DNA of 64,000 nucleotides from assembly GCF_004104055.1 (NCBI RefSeq), contig NZ_QOVJ01000002.1:372001-436000 (forward strand), written 5' to 3'. Positions within the stretch are counted from its first letter, which is position 1. Every line of letters begins with the position of its first letter. Made by a program: the position numbers and the translations under genes. Positions 9,474 to 19,041 of the stretch are shown here, in pieces. The notes beneath the pieces are model-generated. The model ran no database searches, was not told the origin of the DNA, and worked only from the letters and a program-made list of their open reading frames with translations. This stretch comes from Leeuwenhoekiella aestuarii (GTDB lineage Bacteria > Bacteroidota > Bacteroidia > Flavobacteriales > Flavobacteriaceae).

Positions 9474-9812
9474 TTAGTTTAAAGTATCTGGCCCTTTTTT
9501 GCCGGTTCTTACTCGGTAAGCTTCCTGTACCTCAGAGACAAATATTTTACCATCTCCAACTTCTCCAGTAGCGCCTGAGTCAAGAATTGCAGCAATTGTA
9601 GCCTGTTCAAAATCATCATTTACAACAATTGACAAATATCTTCGCTGTATATCACTGGTACTATAAGATACACCACGATATACATGACCGTGTTTCTCGT
9701 TTCCAAGGCCGGTTACATCCCAATAGGAGAAAAAGTTCACTCCTTTTTCATGTAAAGCCTTTTTAACAGCTGAGAATTTTGATTTTCTAATAATTGCTTC
9801 AATTTTTTTCAT
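9474..9812 (-). CDS. glnK: PII-family nitrogen regulator
   Basis: The 112-residue protein matches PII proteins along its full length: MKKIEAIIRKSKF at the start, a T-loop ending in YRGVSY, the B-loop TGEVGDGKIF and the C-loop RVRTGKKGP. Tyr50 aligns with the uridylylated Tyr51 of E. coli GlnB, although the T-loop is one residue shorter and otherwise divergent (GNEKHGHVYRG). PII trimers bind ATP/ADP and 2-oxoglutarate and block the Amt pore when nitrogen is plentiful. The adjacent amtB makes the glnK role the best call. Whether a GlnD-type enzyme modifies the Tyr cannot be judged here. Confidence 0.92.
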   Translation of the reverse strand: MKKIEAIIRKSKFSAVKKALHEKGVNFFSYWDVTGLGNEKHGHVYRGVSYSTSDIQRRYLSIVVNDDFEQATIAAILDSGATGEVGDGKIFVSEVQEAYRVRTGKKGPDTLN

Positions 9813-9842
9813 TGTAAAATTTAGTTTAGGTTAAAATGAATA

Positions 9843-11333
9843 TCAATACCATATATTTCCATTTCCGTCACCATCAAGATTGCTTATACCCCCAATACCT
9901 GTAGGAGAAGGTTGTGTAATTAAAAGGTTACTGTAGTCACTATATTTTAATATAGAGTTATTACTATTTTTTGAATTTTTTGTAGTAATATAAATGCTTG
10001 ATCCCGCAGAGCCTATATCAAAAAAGTAACCATATGGTCCTAAATAATCGTAAGTGGTAATATTTTCAATAATGTTGTTAGATTCATCATATTGGGATAA
10101 GGTAGTGCCAGCTATCAGCCAAACCTTACCACTATTATCAACTGTTAATCTGTCTGCGGAACAGTTAATTATCTTAGTCCAGCTACCATTTATTTTTTTG
10201 AAAAGTGAATTTTCTTTGCTATTAGAAGCTAAACAATAAATAGACCCACCTCCTGCGGATATATCTTTCATCTCATAATTCCTATATTTACCAAAACCAT
10301 ATATAAAGGAGCCTGAAACCAATATCGAGCCACTATCTGTTATATCTAATCTTTTAGAATCACTAGTTCTAATACTTTGAATTTTAGAATTATTTTTATA
10401 AATATCTACGTTAAAACGATTTTTGGTGGCAAATACAACATCTCCTTGTGAATTAACACCAATATCCATTTTTGATAGATTAGATGAGTGTTTATTAATT
10501 TTATTTGCACCGGGATACATATCAAGAAGTGTTTTCTTGTCATCATAAGATAATAAAGCGGAACGAGTCCAAGTTGAACCATCCAATTTAGTCATTGTTG
10601 GAACACCATATGTTAAAGCAAACCCATTATATGACCCGTATATCATAATAGAATTAAAATCAAATAATCCAAAATTTTGAACAAACTTTGATTCAAATTG
10701 ACTATGATTGGACGAATCGATATTATTCCAATTTATGGTGATGTAATCGTCTCTGTCTGTCCTGCTTTGCTCATGAAATAATCCTAATGCATGGCCTATT
10801 TCATGGATAACAGTATCGTCAGAGGCTCCAGATGATAGATGAATAGTTTGTCTACCTCCTTGCATTCCAAGGAATGAATAGCTTATTCCAGGTTTATCAC
10901 TTATTACAAAATCAATATAATTCCCTGATGAACTTTCATTAAATGTGATATTTGTAGCAGCAGAAATCTGGTTAATAGCACTGTAAATATTAGAACTTTG
11001 TGCCAAGTAAGTTATATGAAAATTTACAGTGCTATTTGTCCAACTCCAAGAACTTATGCCGATAGCACCCTTCTGAGCGGAATCTGTTTTATCATAAGAT
11101 AAATACACACCGTTTTTTAAATTTTCTATTTGTGTATTGGTCAGTATAATATCATTTTCTAAAATATTTTGTCCATCTACAATAGAATATGACAGAATCC
11201 GATCATTAGGTAATTCTAGATTCATCACATTCAAAGTCTCTATAGAATTATTGTTATCTCTAATTTCTAAATTTTCATCACTACATGAAGAAATTATTAC
11301 TAGTAGAAAAAATATTGAAAGTCTAAATGTCAT
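9843..11333 (-). CDS. Astacin-like (M12A) metallopeptidase lipoprotein with tectonin-like C-terminal repeats
   Basis: The protein has 496 residues. It opens with a lipoprotein signal (lipobox ISSC, Cys17) followed by SDEN, an acidic stretch like the surface-export signal of Bacteroidota lipoproteins. The catalytic domain spans about 90-270 and has the full astacin zinc motif HEIGHALGLFHEQSRTDRD (His177, Glu178, His181, His187) and a Met-turn FNSIMIY (Met230, Tyr232). Residues 285-496 carry repeats such as DIGVNSQGDVVFATK, RLTVDNSGKVWLIAG and DIGSAGSSIYITTK, resembling tectonin beta-propeller blades. It starts 9 bp after the porin gene and ends 30 bp before glnK, so it is co-transcribed with ammonium-uptake genes. 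The substrate is unknown. Confidence 0.85.
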   Translation of the reverse strand: MTFRLSIFFLLVIISSCSDENLEIRDNNNSIETLNVMNLELPNDRILSYSIVDGQNILENDIILTNTQIENLKNGVYLSYDKTDSAQKGAIGISSWSWTNSTVNFHITYLAQSSNIYSAINQISAATNITFNESSSGNYIDFVISDKPGISYSFLGMQGGRQTIHLSSGASDDTVIHEIGHALGLFHEQSRTDRDDYITINWNNIDSSNHSQFESKFVQNFGLFDFNSIMIYGSYNGFALTYGVPTMTKLDGSTWTRSALLSYDDKKTLLDMYPGANKINKHSSNLSKMDIGVNSQGDVVFATKNRFNVDIYKNNSKIQSIRTSDSKRLDITDSGSILVSGSFIYGFGKYRNYEMKDISAGGGSIYCLASNSKENSLFKKINGSWTKIINCSADRLTVDNSGKVWLIAGTTLSQYDESNNIIENITTYDYLGPYGYFFDIGSAGSSIYITTKNSKNSNNSILKYSDYSNLLITQPSPTGIGGISNLDGDGNGNIWY

Positions 11334-11342
11334 ATTGCTGTA

Positions 11343-12467
11343 TTAAAATGAATATACGGCTGCAAGTAAGAAAGAACCTAGGCTACCAGTGAAAGTAGGA
11401 GTTCCGTCATACGAGTCAAGAAATACATCTTCACTTGCAGAATCTAATCTAAATTCGGGAATAATTGTCAAAGGACCAACTTTTGCATTACCAGATAAGG
11501 TAACCGCAAATACATTTGCATCTCCTTCTGCATCCGAACCACCGATAGCATCAAAATCATTAATACCAGTTCCAAACTGACTAAAATATTCAGGACGTAA
11601 CCCTAAAGAGAAAGAATCGCTTAAAGCAGCTTGAGCATAAAGGGCTACACCGTAAAATCCATAATCGTCAGCTAAATCTCCAGCTTCTGTAGTATTATAG
11701 GTAGCATTTAATCCTAAATAAAAAGAGTCGCTTAAATCATAACCTGTAGTCAGGTCAACTTGAAAAGTAGATCCTACGCCTTCTCCCATACCTTGGTCTG
11801 TGTAATCTCCATCTTGATCTCCGTATAACAAGTTTAAGAAAGTGCTACCACTGTCTGTAGAGTATCCTAACTGACCTCCAAACGTATAACTTCCCGAAGG
11901 GTTAAAGTCTGTGAAGTCTGTTGCGTTCATTACAGCAAGCATTGCACTCCAGTTGTCATCTAAAGCAAAATCTGCTTTAAGACCAGAATGTGAGAATGGT
12001 CCATAAGAGAACATGTAAGAAGTAGAGTAGTTGAAGTTTGCGGCTGGTGAAATAACTTCATACCCTAAATACGTGTTCCAGTTACCAAAAGTTAAAGTAA
12101 CACTTTCACTTACGTTCCAATACACATACAATTGGTTAACAATACTTGAACTTGCAGTTGTAGATGCAAAAACAGCATCTGTACCGCGAGGACCATAAAC
12201 AAGATCTGCAACAGCTCCTACATTTCCTTTTTCATAGCTTAATATTGCATTTGCCATACCTAAAGCAAAACCCGGTTGGTTTGCAAAAGAAGATCCTGGT
12301 GCAGGGTATCCTTGGTCAGTAACCTTATTAAGAGTAGTAATGTTCTGTCTGAAATACGCGTCAATAGATCCAGATAATGTGAATCCATCAGTCCATGAAG
12401 TTTCTTCTTCTTGAGCAAAGGCAGAAATACCTAAGCATAGCATTACAGGTAAAATTAATTTTTTCAT
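11343..12467 (-). CDS. Outer-membrane porin, BBP2/OmpL-like family
   Basis: The 374-residue protein has a signal peptide (KKLILPVMLCLGISAFAQ) and then an all-beta sequence rich in Gly, Ser, Tyr and Asp ending in the terminal strand FLLAAVYSF, with a C-terminal Phe as in many outer-membrane barrels. The opening TLSGSIDAYFRQNI and the pattern of alternating strands fit the putative beta-barrel porin-2 (OmpL-like) family. It is the first gene of the operon with glnK and amtB. In flavobacteria such porins commonly sit beside amt genes and are presumed to let ammonium or small nitrogen compounds through the outer membrane. The family call is good, the substrate inferred. Confidence 0.82.
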   Translation of the reverse strand: MKKLILPVMLCLGISAFAQEEETSWTDGFTLSGSIDAYFRQNITTLNKVTDQGYPAPGSSFANQPGFALGMANAILSYEKGNVGAVADLVYGPRGTDAVFASTTASSSIVNQLYVYWNVSESVTLTFGNWNTYLGYEVISPAANFNYSTSYMFSYGPFSHSGLKADFALDDNWSAMLAVMNATDFTDFNPSGSYTFGGQLGYSTDSGSTFLNLLYGDQDGDYTDQGMGEGVGSTFQVDLTTGYDLSDSFYLGLNATYNTTEAGDLADDYGFYGVALYAQAALSDSFSLGLRPEYFSQFGTGINDFDAIGGSDAEGDANVFAVTLSGNAKVGPLTIIPEFRLDSASEDVFLDSYDGTPTFTGSLGSFLLAAVYSF

Positions 12468-12519
12468 TTTTTAAATTGATTAATTGGTGAGATGCTAAAC
12501 TAGGTATTATTTAAAACTG

Positions 12520-12537
12520 CCCCTAAAAAAATAGGGG
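12520..12537. promoter_or_regulatory. Candidate operator 1: CCCCTA-N6-TAGGGG
   Basis: This is an 18-bp site with perfect 6-bp arms around a run of six A residues. It lies 53 bp upstream of the porin start codon, at about -38 if the candidate minus-7 element at 12496-12503 is right. A second site of the same design lies 53 bp away centre to centre. The regulator is unknown. The A spacer and lack of a following T-run make a terminator unlikely. Confidence 0.5.
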
Positions 12538-12572
12538 TGTTGGTCAAATTTTTATTGTTTCGATAATTATAC

Positions 12573-12590
12573 CCCCTAATTTTTTAGGGT
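12573..12590. promoter_or_regulatory. Candidate operator 2: CCCCTA-N6-TAGGGT
   Basis: This copy keeps the CCCCTA-N6-TAGGG design of operator 1 with one change in the last base. Its centre is 53 bp from the centre of operator 1, close to five turns of B-DNA, so two bound regulators would face the same side. The inner bases extend the dyad to CCCTAA with TTAGGG (12574-12589). Confidence 0.5.
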
Positions 12591-12597
12591 ATGTTAC

Positions 12598-12613
12598 TCG
12601 AAACCGATTTCGA
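12598..12613. promoter_or_regulatory. Third dyad TCGAAA-N4-TTTCGA
   Basis: A perfect inverted repeat with 6-bp arms and a CCGA spacer lies 8 bp beyond operator 2, on the gltB side. It differs in sequence from the two operators, so it would bind a different protein if it is functional. Confidence 0.3.
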
Positions 12614-12939
12614 TAGATTTAAATTGTGATATTATTTATGTTTAATGTGCAGTTTTTGTTAATTATTGGTAAAAATTGAGGTAAAAAAGCATCAAAAACG
12701 TCAATTGTTAACATTCGCTTAAGATTTGACGTTAAATAATTATTGAAGAAAAGAGCATTTTTAACCAAAAACCCATTTCGTTTTCATCAAAAAGAAAAGC
12801 TATTTTTTGATTTCTTTATAATTTATAGTGCTTATTTTATGAAAATCGAAATAATAAAAATCTTATTCTCTAAAATTATTGGCATTTCAGTTTATTGAAT
12901 AGCTTTATAATTCTGTCTTTAATAAAGAGCAAAAAATTT

Positions 12940-15900
12940 ATGGAAAAACAAGGTTTATATTCACCAGAATGGGAGCACGAGAATTGTGGTGCGGGGTTCA
13001 TTTGTAGTCTTGAAGGAAAGCAGTCTAATGGTATAATTCATAAGGCACTTGAAATTCTAGAAAAATTAGAACATCGTGGAGCAGTAAGTAGTGACGGTAA
13101 AACAGGAGATGGTGCCGGTATACTTATAGATATACCATATGATTTTTTTAAGAAAAATTGTGATTTTGAACTTCCTGAAGCAAGAGAATATGCAATGGGT
13201 AATGTCTTCTTACCTAAGAAAGAAAATCAGCGTGCTTATTGTAAAAAAGTATTTGAAGACCAAATTAAGGCTAAAGGATTAGTTTTACTAGGCTGGAGAA
13301 AAGTTCCAGTTGATGCAGGTTATCTGGGTGCAATTGCTGCTAGTGTTGAACCTCATATAGAGCAAATTTTTATTGGTAAGCCTAGCGCTGATATGGAAGA
13401 GCGTGAGTTTATGATAAAACTTTATACTGCTCGTAAAATTACAGAACATACTATATTAGAGAGTAAACTTTCTGAGCGTTCTTATTTTTATCTTCCAAGT
13501 CTATCTAATAAGACACTTATTTTTAAGGGTCTTCTGATGCCTGAGGATATTAAATACTATTATACAGACTTATTAGATCCAGATCTTACTACGAGATTAG
13601 CACTTGTGCATCAGAGATTTTCAACAAACACATTCCCTACCTGGGATCTAGCCCAGCCTTTTAGATATATGTGTCACAACGGAGAGATAAATACTCTACG
13701 TGGTAATGTTTCGCGTATGCGAAGTAGAGAAGAGCTTTTAAAGAGTGAGTGGTTTGGTGAAGAGATCAAAGAATTGTTTCCTATTATATTAAAAGGAAAA
13801 TCTGATTCTGCTTCTATGGATATGGTTGTAGAACTTCTTTTAATGTCAGGTAGATCTTTACCAGAAATTATGATGATGCTTGTCCCTGAAGCTTGGGAAA
13901 AGCATAAAGATATGAGTGCTGAGAAAAAAGCATTTTATGAATTTAACAGCTGTATTATGGAACCGTGGGATGGTCCGGCGTCTATTCCTTTTACAGATGG
14001 TGATTATATAGGTGCGGTACTGGATCGTAATGGTTTGAGACCTTCTAGATATACTGTAACAAAAACAGGAGATGTAATTATGTCTTCAGAAACCGGAGTT
14101 CTTGATATTGAACCTAAAAATGTTGCTTTCCACGGTAGACTAGAGCCTGGTAAAATGTTTTTAGTAGATATGAAAGCCGGACGGATTGTAAATGATGAAG
14201 AGGTTAAAGAAAGTATTGTTACACAAAACCCTTATCAAGCTTGGTTAGATAAGAATAGAGTGAATTTAAAAGACATCCCTTATAGAGATGTTGACTTTAA
14301 ATTAGAAGATACTGTTTTTGACTTGCGTAAAAATGCTTTTGGATATACTCAAGAAGACATCAGGACTATTATTTTGCCAATGGCAAATAAGGGTAAAGAG
14401 CCTATAGGTTCTATGGGATCAGATACACCAATAGCAGTATTATCAGACAGACCACAGCTTATATACAACTATTTTAAGCAGTTGTTTGCACAGGTAACAA
14501 ACCCACCATTAGATGGTATTCGTGAAGAGTTGATCACAGACTTAAGTCTTACTTTAGGACCAGATACTAACCTAATGGAGATTACTCCAGATTACTGTAA
14601 GAAAATTAGAATTCAGAATCCGGTTATTTCTAAAGAGGATCTTGATAAGATCAAAAATTATGACAATCCTGACTTTAAGGTTAAGACCATACCGATGCTT
14701 TATGAATCGAATCGTGGGTTAAATGGACTTGAAGATGCTTTAGAGGAAATGGTCGCTCAAGCTTCAAAAGGAATTGATGAAGGTCATACTATTTTGATTT
14801 TATCAGATAGAGGTGTAAATGCAGAAATGGCACCTATTCCTGCTCTTTTAGGTTGTTCTTATTTAAACAGTGGCCTTTTTAGAAGCGGCCAGCGTTCTAA
14901 AATGAGTATTATAGTAGAATCTGCAGAACCTCGTGAGGTGCATCATTTTGCTTTACTATTTGGTTATGGCGCAAGTGCTATTAATCCATATATGGTAAAT
15001 GAGATTATACAGAAAGAAATTGAAGCAGGTAACTTAGAGGGTGTAAACTTTCAGGAAGCTGTTGAAAACTATAATAAAGCTGTAGGTAAGGGTGTAGTTA
15101 AAGTTATGAATAAAATAGGTATTTCTACCTTGAATTCTTACCGTGGTTCTAGGCTATTTGAAGCTTTAGGACTTAACTCTAAACTTATAGAAAAATATTT
15201 TCCAAATACCCCTAGCCGTATTGAAGGTATAGGTCTTTATGAAGTTGAGCAGGAAATTGCTAAACGTCATAATCGTACGTTTAAACGAAAGGATATTTCA
15301 GGAAATTTAGATCTAGAAATAGGTGGAGATTACCGTTGGAGACGTAACGGAGAAAAACATATGTTTAATCCGCTTTCTATAGCAAAACTTCAGGAAGCTG
15401 TACGTCAAAACAATCCTAAGACCTATAAAGAATACTCAAAACTTGTAAACGAGCAGTCAAAACAGTTGATGACAATACGTGGTTTATTTGAGTTTTCTAA
15501 TTACGATCCTATTCCTATTGAAGAAGTAGAACCTTGGACAGAAATTGTAAAGCGTTTTAAAACGGGAGCAATGTCATATGGTTCTATTAGTAAAGAAGCG
15601 CATGAGAATCTTGCTGTTGCAATGAACCGTATTGGTGGTAAAAGTAACAGTGGAGAAGGAGGAGAAGATGCAGAGCGTTTTTATAAGAGTCCTAATGGTG
15701 ACTGGAGAAATTCTGCTATTAAGCAAGTTGCATCAGGTCGTTTTGGAGTAACGAGTAACTATTTAACAAGTGCTGCCGAAATTCAGATTAAGATGGCTCA
15801 GGGAGCTAAACCTGGAGAAGGTGGTCAATTACCTGGTGAAAAAGTAAATAAGTTTATTGCGAAGACTCGTAAGAGTACGCCATATGTAGGACTAATTTCA

Positions 15901-17448
15901 CCACCACCGCATCACGATATTTATTCAATTGAAGATTTAGCTCAATTAATTTATGACCTTAAATCGGCAAATAGAGAAGCACGTATTAACGTTAAATTAG
16001 TATCAGAAGTAGGTGTTGGTACAGTTGCAGCTGGTGTTGCAAAAGCAATGGCAGATGTGATTTTAGTATCTGGTTTTGATGGAGGTACAGGAGCATCTCC
16101 TTTAACTTCATTACGTCACGCCGGTTTACCTTGGGAACTTGGTATCGCAGAAGCACAACAAACACTAGTTCTTAATGATTTACGTAGCCGTATTCGTTTA
16201 GAATGTGATGGTCAATTAAAAACGGGACGTGATGTTGCTGTAGCTTGTTTATTAGGAGCAGAAGAATTTGGTTTTGCGACTGCTCCATTAGTAGCTTCAG
16301 GATGTATAATGATGCGTGTGTGTCACTTAAATACGTGTCCTGTAGGTATTGCAACTCAGAATCCTGAATTGCGTAAGAAATTCAAAGGTCAGCCGGAACA
16401 TGTGGTTAACTTTATGTATTTCATTGCTGAAGAATTAAGAGAGATAATGGCGCAACTTGGTTTCCGTACCGTTGATGAAATGGTAGGTCAAGCCCATAAA
16501 TTAGACCGTAACAAAGCAGTAGAACATTATAAAGCTGCAGGTATTGATTTATCTCCTATTTTACATGATATTCAAGTTCCTAAAGGTGTGAAGATTTATA
16601 ATACTGAATCTCAAAACCATCATTTAGAAAAAGCTATAGATTTTGAAATAATAGAACTAGCGCACACCGCTTTGTTCCGTAAGGAAAAAACTACGTTAGA
16701 TCTTGATATTACAAATTTAAACCGTGCAGTAGGTGCTATTTTAAGTAACGAAATATCAAAAATCTATGGTGAGCAAGGGTTACCAGATAATACGTTAAAG
16801 GTTAATTTTAAAGGTTCTGCAGGTCAGAGTTTTGGAGCATTTGCCACACGAGGTTTAACCTTGAAGATAGATGGTAATGCTAATGATTATGTAGGTAAGG
16901 GTCTTTCTGGAGCACGATTAATTATAAAAGTGCCAGAAGAAGCAACTTTTGAAGCTAATGAGAACATCATCATAGGTAACGTTGCGCTTTATGGGGCAAC
17001 TAGTGGTGAGGCTTATTTTAATGGTGTTGCCGGAGAGCGTTTTTGTGTTAGAAATAGTGGTGCAATAGCTGTAGTAGAAGGTATAGGTGATCACGGGTGT
17101 GAGTATATGACAGGTGGTGTTGCTGTAATTCTTGGTAAAACAGGACGTAATTTTGGTGCAGGAATGAGCGGTGGTATTGGTTATGTTCTTGACGAAGATC
17201 AAACCTTTATAGGAAAATGTAATGCTACTGATTTAAATCTTGACCCTATAACTGAAGAGGAAGATAAGGTTCAGCTTAAAGAGTTGATTACAAATCACTA
17301 CAATTATACACAAAGTTCTTTAGCACAGCGCATTTTAGAGAACTGGGATGTTTACTTGCCTAAGTTTGTAAAAGTTTTACCTGAAGAATATCGTAAAGCT
17401 TTAATAAGACTTGAAGAAGAAGAAAAATTAACAGATTTAACGGAATAA
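12940..17448 (+). CDS. gltB: Glutamate synthase (NADPH) large subunit
   Basis: The 1502-residue enzyme transfers the amide nitrogen of glutamine to 2-oxoglutarate, giving two glutamates. The start at 12940 (MEKQGLYSPEWEHENC) leaves a 15-residue propeptide before Cys16, the N-terminal nucleophile of the class II glutaminase domain (CGAGF). The frame is open back to a TTG at 12895, which would break this pattern. The central domain, FMN-binding synthase domain (KPGEGGQLPGEKV, SGFDGGTGASP) and C-terminal GXGXG beta-helix domain follow in order. The 3Fe-4S cysteines are Cys1122, Cys1128 and Cys1133 (CIMMRVCHLNTC). gltD follows after 8 bp. Confidence 0.97.
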   Translation: MEKQGLYSPEWEHENCGAGFICSLEGKQSNGIIHKALEILEKLEHRGAVSSDGKTGDGAGILIDIPYDFFKKNCDFELPEAREYAMGNVFLPKKENQRAYCKKVFEDQIKAKGLVLLGWRKVPVDAGYLGAIAASVEPHIEQIFIGKPSADMEEREFMIKLYTARKITEHTILESKLSERSYFYLPSLSNKTLIFKGLLMPEDIKYYYTDLLDPDLTTRLALVHQRFSTNTFPTWDLAQPFRYMCHNGEINTLRGNVSRMRSREELLKSEWFGEEIKELFPIILKGKSDSASMDMVVELLLMSGRSLPEIMMMLVPEAWEKHKDMSAEKKAFYEFNSCIMEPWDGPASIPFTDGDYIGAVLDRNGLRPSRYTVTKTGDVIMSSETGVLDIEPKNVAFHGRLEPGKMFLVDMKAGRIVNDEEVKESIVTQNPYQAWLDKNRVNLKDIPYRDVDFKLEDTVFDLRKNAFGYTQEDIRTIILPMANKGKEPIGSMGSDTPIAVLSDRPQLIYNYFKQLFAQVTNPPLDGIREELITDLSLTLGPDTNLMEITPDYCKKIRIQNPVISKEDLDKIKNYDNPDFKVKTIPMLYESNRGLNGLEDALEEMVAQASKGIDEGHTILILSDRGVNAEMAPIPALLGCSYLNSGLFRSGQRSKMSIIVESAEPREVHHFALLFGYGASAINPYMVNEIIQKEIEAGNLEGVNFQEAVENYNKAVGKGVVKVMNKIGISTLNSYRGSRLFEALGLNSKLIEKYFPNTPSRIEGIGLYEVEQEIAKRHNRTFKRKDISGNLDLEIGGDYRWRRNGEKHMFNPLSIAKLQEAVRQNNPKTYKEYSKLVNEQSKQLMTIRGLFEFSNYDPIPIEEVEPWTEIVKRFKTGAMSYGSISKEAHENLAVAMNRIGGKSNSGEGGEDAERFYKSPNGDWRNSAIKQVASGRFGVTSNYLTSAAEIQIKMAQGAKPGEGGQLPGEKVNKFIAKTRKSTPYVGLISPPPHHDIYSIEDLAQLIYDLKSANREARINVKLVSEVGVGTVAAGVAKAMADVILVSGFDGGTGASPLTSLRHAGLPWELGIAEAQQTLVLNDLRSRIRLECDGQLKTGRDVAVACLLGAEEFGFATAPLVASGCIMMRVCHLNTCPVGIATQNPELRKKFKGQPEHVVNFMYFIAEELREIMAQLGFRTVDEMVGQAHKLDRNKAVEHYKAAGIDLSPILHDIQVPKGVKIYNTESQNHHLEKAIDFEIIELAHTALFRKEKTTLDLDITNLNRAVGAILSNEISKIYGEQGLPDNTLKVNFKGSAGQSFGAFATRGLTLKIDGNANDYVGKGLSGARLIIKVPEEATFEANENIIIGNVALYGATSGEAYFNGVAGERFCVRNSGAIAVVEGIGDHGCEYMTGGVAVILGKTGRNFGAGMSGGIGYVLDEDQTFIGKCNATDLNLDPITEEEDKVQLKELITNHYNYTQSSLAQRILENWDVYLPKFVKVLPEEYRKALIRLEEEEKLTDLTE

Positions 17449-17456
17449 ATAGAATC

Positions 17457-18923
17457 ATGGGAAAAGTAACCGGATTTTTAGAATACGAAAGAAAGATTGA
17501 ACCGTACAAACCTGTTGAGGAACGGATTCAGAAATATGAAGAATTTACCATACCGCTAGATAAGCCTGAGCTTAAAAATCAGGGTGCACGTTGTATGGAT
17601 TGTGGGATTCCATTTTGTCACAGTGGTTGTCCACTAGGGAATTTAATTCCAGATTTTAACGACGCCGTTTATCGCGAGCGTTGGGAAGAAGCAGCAACTA
17701 TTTTACACGGAACGAATAATTTCCCTGAGTTTACAGGTAGATTGTGCCCTGCTCCTTGTGAAGAGGCTTGCGTTTTAGGAATTAACGAAGACCCTGTTAC
17801 AATTGAGAATATTGAGAAAAATATTGCTGAAGAAGCTTTTAAAAATGGTTGGGTAAAAGCTAATCCACCAAACAATAGAACAGGAAAAAGTGTTGCTGTT
17901 ATAGGTTCTGGTCCTGCTGGTCTTGCAACTGCACAACAATTAAATCGTGCCGGGCATCTTGTAACTGTTTTTGAACGTGATGAGAAACCCGGAGGCTTGT
18001 TGCGTTATGGAATTCCTGATTTTAAAATGGAAAAAAGCGTGATAGATCGAAGATTGGCTGTTTTAGAAGAAGAAGGAATCGTTTTTAAATGTGGTGTTCA
18101 TGTAGGTAAAGATATTAAGGCTGATGAATTAAAGTCAGAATTTGATGCAGTAGTTTTATCTACGGGGGCTACAGTAAGACGTAATTTGCCAATACCGGGT
18201 TCTGATTTAAAAGGTATTTATCAAGCTATGGATTTTCTACCACAAAACAACCGTCGTGTAGATGGTCTGACTTGGGAAGGGGAAGACATTAAAGCAACTG
18301 ATAAAGATGTAATTGTTATTGGTGGTGGAGATACCGGAAGTGACTGTATTGGTACTTCTATCAGACACGGCGCAAAGAGCGTAAACAATTTTGAGATTAT
18401 GAGTAAGGGAACTACAGACCGCCCTGCGAATCAGCCTTGGCCATATTGGCCGATGCGTTTACGCACAAGTAGTTCGCACAAAGAAGGAGCAGAGCGTTTC
18501 TTTTCTATCTCTACAAAGAAATTTATTGGTGACGATGCTGGTAATTTAACCGGTCTTGTTACTGCAGAAGTAGAATGGACTCACAAACCGGGAGAGCGAC
18601 CTAATCTTTCTGAAATCCCAGGTACGGAAAAAGAATGGAAAGCAGATATGGTTTTACTGGCACTTGGTTTTACAGGTAGTGAGCCAACTATTGCTGAACA
18701 GTTAGGTGTAAAAATGGACGCCAGAACAAATATTGAAGCTTCTATTGAAGACTATATGACTAACGTACCTGGAGTTTTTGCTGCTGGTGATACACGTAGA
18801 GGCCAGTCTTTAATTGTATGGGCCATCTCAGAAGGTAGACAAGCTGCTCATCACGTTGATAAATATTTGATGGGAAAATCAGATTTACCGCTTAAAGGTG
18901 ATGGAGATCTTCCACGTGTATAA
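17457..18923 (+). CDS. gltD: Glutamate synthase small subunit
   Basis: The 488-residue flavoprotein passes electrons from NADPH to GltB. The N-terminal iron-sulphur region has Cys46, Cys49, Cys54 and Cys58 ([17 protein letters not shown]) and a second set in [10 protein letters not shown]. An FAD-binding GxGxxG follows at 150-155 ([12 protein letters not shown]), and the NADPH-binding [13 protein letters not shown] lies near 290. The C-terminal [19 protein letters not shown] closes the FAD site. Length and order match the family. It is the second gene of the gltBD operon and is followed by a strong terminator. Confidence 0.97.
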   Translation: MGKVTGFLEYERKIEPYKPVEERIQKYEEFTIPLDKPELKNQGARCMDCGIPFCHSGCPLGNLIPDFNDAVYRERWEEAATILHGTNNFPEFTGRLCPAPCEEACVLGINEDPVTIENIEKNIAEEAFKNGWVKANPPNNRTGKSVAVIGSGPAGLATAQQLNRAGHLVTVFERDEKPGGLLRYGIPDFKMEKSVIDRRLAVLEEEGIVFKCGVHVGKDIKADELKSEFDAVVLSTGATVRRNLPIPGSDLKGIYQAMDFLPQNNRRVDGLTWEGEDIKATDKDVIVIGGGDTGSDCIGTSIRHGAKSVNNFEIMSKGTTDRPANQPWPYWPMRLRTSSSHKEGAERFFSISTKKFIGDDAGNLTGLVTAEVEWTHKPGERPNLSEIPGTEKEWKADMVLLALGFTGSEPTIAEQLGVKMDARTNIEASIEDYMTNVPGVFAAGDTRRGQSLIVWAISEGRQAAHHVDKYLMGKSDLPLKGDGDLPRV

Positions 18924-18946
18924 ATTATTTTTATTATAAATATCTG

Positions 18947-18976
18947 AAAGACCGATTATTAGTTTAATCGGTCTTT
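18947..18976 (+). terminator. Terminator of gltBD
   Basis: A perfect 12-bp stem (18947-18958 with 18965-18976) with a 6-nt loop runs into a T tract 24 bp after the gltD stop codon. Confidence 0.88.
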
Positions 18977-18987
18977 TTTTTATGATA

Positions 18988-19015
18988 TTGTGACGCAACC
19001 TTTTTATTATTTTTG
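18988..19015 (+). promoter_or_regulatory. Promoter of the lipoprotein gene at 19042
   Basis: TTG at 18988-18990 and TATTTTTG at 19008-19015 are 17 bp apart, which matches the Bacteroidota promoter pattern TTG-N17-23-TAnnTTTG. The start codon lies 26 bp downstream of the minus-7 element. Confidence 0.6.
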
Positions 19016-19041
19016 CGTCTAATAGGAAATAATAGATAACA

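Larger units (their letters stand above)
12468..12939. promoter_or_regulatory. Shared control region between porin-glnK-amtB and gltBD operons
   Basis: This 472-bp stretch holds no convincing gene. It separates the leftward ammonium operon from the rightward glutamate synthase operon. Its porin-proximal part has two matching G/C-capped dyads and a third dyad, listed separately. The rest, about 12620-12930, is very AT-rich with poly-A and poly-T tracts. On the minus strand a TAGTTTAG at 12496-12503 is one mismatch from the TAnnTTTG minus-7 element. No full promoter was found for gltB. Confidence 0.6.

Noticed and set aside
12520-12537. Reading the CCCCTA dyad as a terminator
   Set aside because: The stem is only 6 bp, no T run follows, and it lies upstream of both divergent genes, where no transcript needs to end.
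12895-12939. Longer gltB start at a TTG codon
   Set aside because: It would move the catalytic Cys from residue 16 to 31. The ATG at 12940 gives the normal short propeptide.
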